Origin: Streptomyces marianii
Lineage (GTDB): Bacteria > Actinomycetota > Actinomycetes > Streptomycetales > Streptomycetaceae
Reading direction: 5' to 3'
DNA: 64,000 bases
Assembly (NCBI RefSeq): GCF_005795905.1
Contig: NZ_VAWE01000001.1
Location: 186,001-250,000 of the forward strand
Shown here: positions 57,292 through 64,000 of the stretch, in pieces
How the letters are laid out: each line of letters opens with the position of its first letter
Numbering within the stretch: the stretch's first letter is position 1
Program-made: the position numbers and the translations under genes
Notes under the pieces: model-generated
Database searches by the model: none
What the model was told of the DNA's origin: nothing
The model's input: the letters and a program-made list of their open reading frames with translations, nothing else

Positions 57292-58409
57292 GCCCCCTTC
57301 ACCGCCGTGATGACGGCGGCCGCGGCCGCCGCGAGAGCGGCCACCGGCTCCACCAGGCCCCGGAAACTGCGCAGGGCGAGCACGAAGCGGTTCCGCCCGG
57401 ACGGGCCCGAGGCGGCCTCCCGGGTGGCCTCGTCGAGCGCGTGCGAGGCGCCCTCGAAGGTTTCCTCGTCGACCTCGTGCCGCTCGTGCGCCTCCCGCAG
57501 CGCCCGGCGCAGCGCGGTGACGTGCGCGAGTAGTTCGGGGTCGGCGGCCGGGCCGTCCCCGCCGTTCACGCTCTGGGTGACGACACCGTCGTTCGTGCCG
57601 ACGTACTGCTGGGCGACACCACCACTCTGGTAGACGATGGGGCGCTCGTAGTCGTCGGATCGTTCCGCGGTCATATGTGTGCTCCTAACGGTGCGGTCCG
57701 GCGCCGTGCACTCCGCCGGGGTGGACGAGGAGTGCTGCGGGGCGGGACGGGCGGTCTCCTCGGCACGGCCCACAGCGACGAGAGGGGGGCCCGCCGCGGG
57801 CGAGGCACCGTCGAGTCCGGGCGGGACGGCGTATCCGGGCACCCGGACCCAGACCGTCGCGTCGTGGATCTCCTTGGTGTCGAACCGGACCGGCCGGAAG
57901 GAGTCGGTGTCCAGTTCCGGGTAGTCGTGCCGCAGGACGGCGCGATGCCAGGCGTCGGAGATCCCCAGCACCAGGTGGGCGTCCGCGGCGGCGGACAGCG
58001 CGTCCCGCAGCGGCTGGTGGTCCACCATGCGGCAGGCCGTGTTGAGGTCCTCGCCGACCCAGCCCCGGCCGTCCCAGCCGACTTCGCCGGAATGCAGCAC
58101 CACCCGCAGCCGCAGCGCTGCCGTGGCGTTGCTGGTCTGCGCGTGGGCCCGCAGACCGATTCGCAGCCGCGCGACGAAGGGACCGACCAGATCGGTCTTG
58201 GCCACCGACCCCGGCAGCAGGAGGAACATCCCGTCGCCGCGGTCAAACGGCCGCGAGGCGCCGAGGCGGTCGATCCCCGCCTCGTCCAGCGCCCGCTCCA
58301 TCAGTCCGTACAGGCTGTCGCGCAGGAAGGACTGGACGGGGTTGGGCCGGGCGCCGAACTTCTCTATGTCGACGACCAGAATGTTGAAGTATTGCGGTTT
58401 AACTGCCAC
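57288..58409 (-). CDS. Class III nucleotide cyclase-like protein
   Basis: 373 residues from GTG 58409. The N-terminal 190 residues fit the class III cyclase fold: Asp14 in NILVVDIEKFG and Asp59 in FDRGDGMFLLLPG are the two metal ligands; Asn123 and Arg127 in EDLNTACRM are the transition-state pair; RVVLHSGEVG is the core strand. The usual adenine-specifying Asp before WG is not evident, so the substrate is open. After a Pro-rich linker comes QQYVGTNDGVVTQSV, a short motif shared with the next protein, then a helical region and a C-terminal hydrophobic helix (EPVAALAAAAAAVITAV). A Crp/Fnr regulator lies upstream. Confidence 0.8.
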   Translation of the reverse strand: MAVKPQYFNILVVDIEKFGARPNPVQSFLRDSLYGLMERALDEAGIDRLGASRPFDRGDGMFLLLPGSVAKTDLVGPFVARLRIGLRAHAQTSNATAALRLRVVLHSGEVGWDGRGWVGEDLNTACRMVDHQPLRDALSAAADAHLVLGISDAWHRAVLRHDYPELDTDSFRPVRFDTKEIHDATVWVRVPGYAVPPGLDGASPAAGPPLVAVGRAEETARPAPQHSSSTPAECTAPDRTVRSTHMTAERSDDYERPIVYQSGGVAQQYVGTNDGVVTQSVNGGDGPAADPELLAHVTALRRALREAHERHEVDEETFEGASHALDEATREAASGPSGRNRFVLALRSFRGLVEPVAALAAAAAAVITAVKGA

Positions 58410-58541
58410 GTGCCGTCAGCCTCTTCTCCCGGTACACGGCGCCCGTGGGGGCGGTGACGGTGCCCGTGGCACACGCCCCCTTCCGGCCCCGCCGCCCGCC
58501 GTTGATGTGATCTGGATATCGAGTGCCCGGTGCCGTCCGCA

Positions 58542-58555
58542 GCGTCATATGACGC
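58542..58555. promoter_or_regulatory. Palindrome between the cyclase-like and Crp/Fnr genes
   Basis: GCGTCATATGACGC, a perfect 14-bp palindrome in the 172-bp gap, 133 bp before the cyclase-like start. It is a candidate site for the Crp/Fnr protein. GATATCGAG also occurs at 58515 and again at 59287, upstream of the regulator. Confidence 0.5.
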
Positions 58556-58581
58556 AACTCCGGGGTGTCACCGGACCTGTG

Positions 58582-59238
58582 TCAGCCGGAACCCCATTGC
58601 GCCAGCCCTTCGGGATCGGTCACGAGCAGCCGGCCGCGGACTGTGGTGACCAGGCCCTCCTCGTGCAGGTCCCGCAGGATGCGGACCACCGACTCGCGCG
58701 AGGTGCCGGCTGCCCCGGCAAGATCCTTCTGGGTGACGACGACGGCGAGCGCGCCGGCCGGAGCAGGCACGGGGACACCGTGGGACACGGCGAGTTCCAC
58801 CAGTACCCGCGCCACCCGGACGCCGGCAGCGTAGGCTCCCTGGTCGGCCCGCCTGCGGTCGGCGTCGCGCAGCCGCCCGGCCACGGTCCGCAGGACCGCG
58901 AGCGCCAGTCCGCCGTGCTCCTCCAGCAGCCGCAGGAACCGGCCGGCGAGCACGGACACCCCGGTCACCGGCTGCATGGCGACGGCGCTCGCCGACCGCG
59001 GCCGGCCGTCGAGACAGGACAGCTCGCCGAGCAGCTCACCGGGGCCCCGGACAGCCAGCACGCTGGTGTATCCGTTCGGCGACTGCCGCACGACCTTTAC
59101 CAGCCCGGCGCCGATCAGGATGACGTCGTCCGGACTCGACCCCTCGGACAGCAATGTCTCGCCCCGGCGCCAGGAACGTTCCCGGCCCGCTTCGTGCATG
59201 AGTGTCAGTTCGCCCTGCGTGAAGGGAAGCTGCCGCAT
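58582..59238 (-). CDS. Crp/Fnr-family regulator with cNMP-binding cassette
   Basis: 218 residues from ATG 59238 behind a G-rich stretch. The N-terminal half is a cyclic-nucleotide-binding domain; GELLGELSCLDGRPRSASAV is the phosphate-binding cassette with Glu and Arg in place, so cNMP binding is likely. The C-terminal helix-turn-helix is VTQKDLAGAAGTSRESVVRI followed by LRDLHEEGLV. It is encoded just upstream of, and in the same direction as, a cyclase-like gene; the likely logic is that the regulator senses the product of its neighbour. Confidence 0.92.
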   Translation of the reverse strand: MRQLPFTQGELTLMHEAGRERSWRRGETLLSEGSSPDDVILIGAGLVKVVRQSPNGYTSVLAVRGPGELLGELSCLDGRPRSASAVAMQPVTGVSVLAGRFLRLLEEHGGLALAVLRTVAGRLRDADRRRADQGAYAAGVRVARVLVELAVSHGVPVPAPAGALAVVVTQKDLAGAAGTSRESVVRILRDLHEEGLVTTVRGRLLVTDPEGLAQWGSG

Positions 59239-59964
59239 CCCGTACCCACCCCCTGTGCCACGGCCGTCGCGCAGGCATATACGACTGATATCGAGCGGGG
59301 CGACCACGCCTGAACCGGATGCCGGAACATCACTCTTTCCGATGAACCGTCATCGTTACGCCTACACGGGCATGGCCGATGTGATGGACCCCAAGCCCAC
59401 CGACTCGCGACCGTCTCTCTCCCCCGGACACCGCGAGCGCCCCCGATACCGTGAACGCCGTCATCACCGAGCCGTCCTCCCCCTGGGACGCAGCAACGCC
59501 CACGTGGCCGCCGGGGTCCCGCCTCCCCGACCGGCCGGGACGGGCGGAGAAGAGCCGACCACCCACATCAGCACTGTGAGGCCCGCGGAAGCATCGCCTC
59601 CTAGCGCAGCGCAACTGGACTACGTACGACGGACAACGTCAGCCCGTCACGGCGGCCACCTGGACGACCACTGACAAGGTGACCGGCCTCGGGGGAGCAG
59701 AATGGGGCCCGCCACGCCCCTCCCCCTGCGCGCTCGCCGGCCTGCTTCCGCCAGGCCCGTCTACACCTGTTTCGCGCCCAGTCGACGCCGAGCGCGAGGG
59801 AGATTCGGAAGCTGGGTGCGGGGGTTCGGCTCGGCCGGCCCAGAGGGCGGCTTGTGTGATCTGGTCTTGTGCCAGCCCGCCTTCCACGGCGAGTGCATAG
59901 AGGCTGAGGCCCTGGGACTGAGCGGCCAGCACACGGGCGCCATCTTCCCTGCCCACAGTTCTTC

Positions 59965-60098
59965 GTCCAGGAATGGCGGTCGTCGACGGTGCCGACGGGG
60001 CCGTCGGTGGCCATGACGGACCAACCGGTCAGGCACATGCCAGGCCGCCGATCGGGGAACTGGAACTCCAGGTGATGGCTCCGCATGTGGTGGGTCAT
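59965..60098 (-). pseudogene. Possible PRC-barrel-like remnant
   Basis: From ATG 60098, MTHHMRSHHLEFQFPDRRPG, then MCLTGWSVMATDGPVGTVDD, has the GWxVxxxDGxVGxVxD rhythm of PRC-barrel proteins. The frame is then lost; FLDEELWAGKMAPVC continues in another frame. The stretch 59239-59965 has no firm gene. Confidence 0.4.
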
Positions 60099-60184
60099 GG
60101 GTCCTCGTCCCCCGGCGCGGAAGCCGGCACAAGCGGGGACGGTGACCGACTGCCGCGTGGTGTCTGCCGGGTCGGCGAGGGCGA

Positions 60185-60511
60185 TCAGCGGCCGAGGGCG
60201 TCGCGGAGCTGCTCCTTGTTCATGCTGGAGCGGCCCTCGATGTTCTTCTTCTTGGCCTCTTCGTAGAGCTGGTCCTTCGTGGGCCCCTGGGAGCCGGAGT
60301 GGGAGCGCTCCCCGCCCCGCTGGTAGGCGGACTTCGGATCGCCCGTAGAGGTCTTGCTGGAGGACTTCGCCTCCCCCGACCGTGCCCTTTCCTTGTTGAC
60401 CGTGCGTGCGGCGATCTCCTTCGCACGGCTCTCGGAAGCGCCGCGCCTTTCGGCACCTTCCTTGATGTGCTCGTACTGACGCTCGCGCTTCCTGCTCGAT
60501 CCTGCCGGCAT
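60185..60511 (-). CDS. Plasmid-stabilisation-like protein with Rho_N motif
   Basis: 108 residues from ATG 60511. MPAGSSRKRERQYEHIKEGA, then AKEIAARTVNKERARSGEAK and SHSGSQGPTKDQLYEEAKKK, ending IEGRSSMNKEQLRDALGR, is a well-known actinobacterial family annotated as plasmid stabilisation protein. The last 40 residues resemble the SAP-like Rho_N domain, which binds nucleic acid. It is very hydrophilic and basic. It is a single gene. Confidence 0.88.
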   Translation of the reverse strand: MPAGSSRKRERQYEHIKEGAERRGASESRAKEIAARTVNKERARSGEAKSSSKTSTGDPKSAYQRGGERSHSGSQGPTKDQLYEEAKKKNIEGRSSMNKEQLRDALGR

Positions 60512-60854
60512 GACGCCTCATTCCTTCCTGGTCCCTGGTCCGGGCGGCTGCGCGACCCGGGTACCCGGTAGCGTCTTCCTCGACGCTACCGTCAGCCCCC
60601 TCCCACTCCACACCCGTCGGCCACGGTCCGCTACCCGGACCCTCGCCGTGCTCTCCCGCCCTCAACGCCCGGTCCGGAGACGCTGGACGAACTCACCGGC
60701 GCGCGCAGCTCACCGCGCCGCACCATCTGGGCTCCCAGGCCGGCCGATGGCTGGGTACGGCCTCGCGGCAGCGTCGTCCTCGACGCTGCCGCAGGGACCT
60801 GCACGCCACGGCCAGGGTCAGACCGCGATCGCCCGTCCGCGCCGGGTCGCACGA

Positions 60855-61276
60855 GGGAGGCACCGGCCCGGAGCTGGGTCTCGGCATCGGGTTCGTCCGG
60901 CAGCACGGGGAGTGGGCCGAGCAGGCCGGAGCCGATGTCGACGACCACCGGAACGCCGAGGGGCGTCAGGTCCCCGGCGTCGGCGGTCCGGGTGCATCCG
61001 GTGATGCGGAAGTTGGAGGGGTGCGCCTTCAGCACCAAGGCCGTCCCAGGGCCGACCGCGGCGGCGTAGTCGCCGACGGTGGTGCGGTTCGTGGTGCCTA
61101 CCTCGCGCAGCCGGGCTCCGGTGGACACCAGCAGGTCCGGAAGGCGGAAACCGTCCCCGATCTCCACCATCCCCCCGGCTGATCACGATCTCCCTCCCGG
61201 CGGCGAGCGCGGTCGCCGCCGGGACGAGGGCGGCGGCGCCGTTGTTCACGACGTGCACGGCCGCGGCCGACGGCAC
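60855..61276 (-). pseudogene. SelA (selenocysteine synthase) fragment
   Basis: AAAVHVVNNGAAALVPAATA and LAAGREIVISRG, then after a frameshift near 61170 MVEIGDGFRLPDLLVSTGAR, EVGTTNRTTVGDYAAAVGPG, and VPVVVDIGSGLLGPLPVLPD, is the central region of SelA, a PLP enzyme that turns Ser-tRNA(Sec) into Sec-tRNA(Sec). Both ends, including the PLP Lys region (SGDKLLGGP), are absent. It is a relic. Confidence 0.75.
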
Positions 61277-61532
61277 CCGCTCGAGCCTGGGCTTCCTTGC
61301 GGACTACCTCCCGGAGCTCACCGCGGTCCTGGGATGAAGCGACCGCGGATCCCCACGGGGTCACAAGCAGCAGGGTCGCCGTCCGTCGCAAGCCCCGACA
61401 GACCGTGGCGGCACGGGCATCGGCACATGCGGGACTCGCCGAGAGATCGCCCGGGGCTCGGGGACCGGCCCCCTGCACCGCAGGGCCCCGCGGTCCTTCC
61501 GGCCGCGGGGCAGCGTGGTCGTCCGGTGCGGG

Positions 61533-62783
61533 TCAGGCGCTGCTCACCGCGCACTTGCCGCGGTCGGCCTTCATCGGGCCTTCGGCGGTGGGCCGGACAT
61601 CGAAGTCGAATATGGCGGTGGGGACGTACAGCGAGCAACAGGCATTGGGAATGTCGACGATACCGCTGATGCGTCCCTCGATGGGTGCGGAGCCGATGAG
61701 CAGGTAGGCCTGCTCTCCGCTGTAACCGAACTTCTTGAAGTACTCGACGGCGTTGAGGCAGGCCCGGCGATAGGCCAGCGTCGCGTCCAGATAGAAGTTG
61801 GTGTCGGTGTCGTGGTCGACGGAGATCCCGATGAAGGTGAGGAACTCCGTGTACCTGGGCTCGACGTTGCCCGGGACGAACACGGGGTTGGTGGAGATGC
61901 CGTACGTCTCCATGCCGCCCTTGATCAGGTCGACGTGGAAGTCGATGAAGCCGCCCATCTCGATGGCTCCACAGAACGTGATCTCTCCGTCGCCTTGGCT
62001 GAAGTGCAGGTCGCCGCCGGAGAGTTTGGCGTCCTTGACGTGTACGGGGTAGTAGACCCTCGAACCGCGCGTGAAGTTCTTGATGTCGTGGTTGCCTCCG
62101 TTCTCGCGGGCCGGCACCGTACGAGCACCCTCCGCTGCGATGCGGTTGGCGAGGTCGCCGGTCGCCGTGCCGGCGAGGGCGTTGGTGCTGTCCGGAGGTA
62201 CGGCGAGTGGCGGGACCCGGTTCGGATCGGTGTCGATCAGCGCCTGCTCACGGGTGTTCCATCGGGCGAGCATCTCGGCCGACGGTGCTGTTCCGAACAG
62301 CCCGGGGTGGGTGATCCCGGTGAAGCGGATCCCGGGCAGATGGCGGGACACTGCCTGCTGCCCGTGGAAGTCCCATATCGCCTTGTAGGCGTCCGGGAAG
62401 TAATCCGTCAGGAAGCCGCCACCGTTGGCCTTGGCGAAGATGCCGGTGTAGCCCCAGTTCTGGCCCGCCATGTCGCCGGTCTGCTGAGGCACGGGACCGA
62501 GGTCGAGTATGTCGACGACGAGCAGGTCGCCGGGTTCGGCGCCCTCCACGCCTATCGGGCCGCTGAGCATATGGGGGATGGTCAGGTCGATGTCGCGTAC
62601 GTCGTTGGCGGAGTCGTTGTTGCCTACCTGGCAGTCGGTCCAATCGCGGCACTCCACACGGAACTCCGCTCCCGGCTTCACCATCGCGACTGTGGGGACG
62701 TCCGGGTGCCACCTGTTGTGCCCGGGAACATCCTGATCACGCATCGACTTGCTCTGGTCCACACTGAATACCACTTCGGGCAT
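61533..62783 (-). CDS. fmdA: Formamidase
   Basis: 416 residues from ATG 62783. It matches the FmdA/AmdA formamidase-acetamidase family along its length: PGHNRWHPDVPTVAMVKPGA at the start, RDIDLTIPHMLSGPIGVEGA, PGDLLVVDILDLGPVP, GGNHDIKNFTRGSRVYYPVH, GDLHFSQGDGEITFCGAIEM (core with the metal and active-site acids), and CCSLYVPTAIFDFDVRP near the end. The enzyme hydrolyses formamide to formate and ammonia. It is the last gene of a three-gene unit with an amide channel and an FmdB-like zinc ribbon. Confidence 0.95.
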   Translation of the reverse strand: MPEVVFSVDQSKSMRDQDVPGHNRWHPDVPTVAMVKPGAEFRVECRDWTDCQVGNNDSANDVRDIDLTIPHMLSGPIGVEGAEPGDLLVVDILDLGPVPQQTGDMAGQNWGYTGIFAKANGGGFLTDYFPDAYKAIWDFHGQQAVSRHLPGIRFTGITHPGLFGTAPSAEMLARWNTREQALIDTDPNRVPPLAVPPDSTNALAGTATGDLANRIAAEGARTVPARENGGNHDIKNFTRGSRVYYPVHVKDAKLSGGDLHFSQGDGEITFCGAIEMGGFIDFHVDLIKGGMETYGISTNPVFVPGNVEPRYTEFLTFIGISVDHDTDTNFYLDATLAYRRACLNAVEYFKKFGYSGEQAYLLIGSAPIEGRISGIVDIPNACCSLYVPTAIFDFDVRPTAEGPMKADRGKCAVSSA

Positions 62784-62821
62784 GACAGCTCCTTATTTCC
62801 GATCAGGTCACGTTGGTGTGC

Positions 62822-63445
62822 TCACGTTTCTGGCCCCGGAGTTGCGGGGGCAGGTTGCCGTGAACTCCGGGTGAGCGGCCATAGCGCCGCGAACACCACG
62901 ACGCCGAACACCGCCAGAGCAATGGCGATCTCGGTGGGGTGCTTCCAGTAGCCGGAGAGCAGCAGCCCGGCGGGAATCACTCCGGTAACCCAGCCCTGAA
63001 TGGCCGTGACCCAGCCCGTATATTCCCTCAGGGCATCTATCTTGAGACCGAGCAGCAGGAAGAACAGGAACCACAGGAAAGCCCAGTAGAGCCAGATGAC
63101 GCCGAAGGCTTGGTCCTTGAAGAGCCTGAAGTTCACGAACGCGTATCCCAGGGCGGAGATGGCCACGAACAGCGAGTAGTAGCCGACACCGGTGCTGTCG
63201 AGACCGGTGAGCAGGCCGATACCTACGTAGAGGTAGGTGAAGCCGAACAGATAGATGCCGGACGCCGCCAGGATCTTCATGGGGTCGTCGCCGGCGGTGA
63301 AGATGAGGTAGGTCGGTGTCAGTACCTGCAGTGCGCCTACGAAGAGGTTGAACACCGCCCCCGCCTTGGCGTCAACCTTTCCGAGAAGCAGCAATCCGTT
63401 GATGAAGAGCACCGCACCGACGAAGAGCAGTCCCACGTTGCCCAC
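62822..63445 (-). CDS. AmiS/UreI-family amide/urea channel
   Basis: 207 residues from GTG 63445 behind GAGGAGG. Six membrane segments: VGLLFVGAVLFINGLLLLG, AVFNLFVGALQVLTPTYLIF, IYLFGFTYLYVGIGLLTGL, GYYSLFVAISALGYAFVNF, GVIWLYWAFLWFLFFLLLGL, and AIALAVFGVVVFAALWPL. The N-terminal and central motifs match the AmiS/UreI family, hexameric channels for small amides or urea. It lies 38 bp before fmdA and so imports formamide for the formamidase. Confidence 0.93.
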   Translation of the reverse strand: MGNVGLLFVGAVLFINGLLLLGKVDAKAGAVFNLFVGALQVLTPTYLIFTAGDDPMKILAASGIYLFGFTYLYVGIGLLTGLDSTGVGYYSLFVAISALGYAFVNFRLFKDQAFGVIWLYWAFLWFLFFLLLGLKIDALREYTGWVTAIQGWVTGVIPAGLLLSGYWKHPTEIAIALAVFGVVVFAALWPLTRSSRQPAPATPGPET

Positions 63446-63529
63446 CGGGGACGCACCTCCTCAAGCCGTATGGAGACGGAACTACCGAAACCCGTCTGAC
63501 AACGTTCTCTGCCTTGCCGAAACCCGCCC

Positions 63530-63808
63530 TCAGGGTCGCGGCAACCTCGAGAGGGCAGGATGCGGGCGCCGTGGGACCCTTTTGCCCGGCGGCACTTCGG
63601 AAACCACTGCCGGGGCGTCACGGGAGCGCTCGTCCCGCTCGTGGAGGGCGGCGACCGTGTGCGAGGTCAGCGCGAAGCCGGGCGAGGAGTACACGCGTCG
63701 TGCGGTGCCCGTGCAAACAGGGCAGCCGTGACTGGTGGGTGCCGTCCCGATCGCCAACGTCACGTCGAAAGGCCCACAACGGCTGCATAGGTATTCATAG
63801 GTTGCCAT
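63530..63808 (-). CDS. fmdB: FmdB-type zinc ribbon regulator protein
   Basis: 92 residues from ATG 63808 with GGAGG upstream. MATYEYLCSRCGPFDVTLAI and HGCPVCTGTARRVYSSPGFA give the two CxxC pairs of the FmdB family zinc ribbon. FmdB was described as a regulator in formamide-utilisation clusters; its exact action is unclear. It is the first gene of the fmdB-amiS/ureI-fmdA unit. The promoter should lie between 63809 and the window end. Confidence 0.88.
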   Translation of the reverse strand: MATYEYLCSRCGPFDVTLAIGTAPTSHGCPVCTGTARRVYSSPGFALTSHTVAALHERDERSRDAPAVVSEVPPGKRVPRRPHPALSRLPRP

Positions 63809-64000
63809 CAACAGCCTCCGGGTGCCGGTGGGTGCTGGCAAACCAGGTAAAGTGTGGCGTCGCTCTGATCAGCGTCTGCCACGACGTGTCTTCTCCTTCA
63901 AGGAGACGACTCGCGAATCCGCCTGTCAAGTCCCGGACATCCGGGCCGCGCTGTTCCCCGGACGGCGTTCTCAGGACGGTCCGACTGCGGTCTCAGAACG

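Noticed and set aside
54844..57633. A 929-codon open frame on the plus strand.
   Set aside because: It is antisense to the coupled membrane protein and shows no domain; long antisense frames are expected at this GC content.
59287..59650. Plus-strand frame downstream of the Crp/Fnr start.
   Set aside because: Pro/Arg-rich without domain or ribosome binding site; it overlaps the regulator promoter region.

Overview
The window looks like Streptomyces or a close relative. GC content is very high with strong third-position GC bias. GTG starts behind GGAGG-type ribosome binding sites are common. Several families are typical of Streptomyces (SpoOM, DUF6086, Rho_N-type plasmid stabilisation protein, AmiS/UreI-FmdA, an mIHF-like fragment). 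The density of insertion sequences, nested insertions and decayed genes suggests an accessory region such as a chromosome arm or genomic island. No rRNA, complete tRNA, CRISPR array or replication origin was seen.

Region by region. 1-1003: transposase debris. 1235-3696: a secreted DUF4394 protein and a PucR-type regulator. 3665-8402: a short-chain dehydrogenase gene split by an NF041680-type IS and a 5'-truncated group II intron, beside a broken oxidoreductase. 8430-10047: decayed small genes, including an mIHF-like fragment. 9981-12738: membrane protein, frameshifted carotenoid oxygenase, truncated SRPBCC gene and a RelE-type toxin tail. 13285-17457: DUF4241 protein, an ISL3 element carrying a DUF6086 gene, and an IS5 fragment. 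17806-20278: a PEBP protein, an SDR and a TetR regulator that share a palindromic operator. 21025-24040: an FAD oxidoreductase/alpha-oxoamine synthase pair. 25152-29013: secreted proteins (NPP1-like, a DGR-repeat protein, an SGNH hydrolase). 29703-34477: MFS remnant, SpoOM, a small protein and a broken TPR-CHAT gene. 34798-36856: divergent MFS/MarR pair. 37060-39897: alpha/beta hydrolase, then a divergent HxlR/enoyl-CoA hydratase pair bracketed by IS3 fragments. 39979-43765: a coupled operon of adenylation enzyme, TmpA-like membrane oxidoreductase and enoyl-CoA hydratase. 44585-47620: a double-SUKH gene split by IS1182. 47631-53701: two inverted copies of an IS5-type element flanking a second DGR-repeat protein, with an ISAs1 element nested in one tip. 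53785-54900: DinB and DNA-alkylation-repair remnants. 55003-59238: Crp/Fnr regulator, class III cyclase-like protein and a large membrane protein. 59965-61276: small or decayed genes. 61533-63808: a formamide-use operon (FmdB-like, AmiS/UreI, FmdA).

The most promising candidate for a poorly described system is the 55-59 kb triad. A cyclase-like protein with its metal-binding and transition-state residues intact is translationally coupled to a large membrane protein and lies next to a cNMP-binding regulator. Both coupled proteins carry the same short GxNxGxVTQxV motif. The second is a pair of secreted proteins built only of GxDGRxVAxP repeats, expanding by in-frame tandem duplication; one lies between two inverted IS copies. 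Most other genes are single metabolic or regulatory units, many broken by the mobile elements around them.
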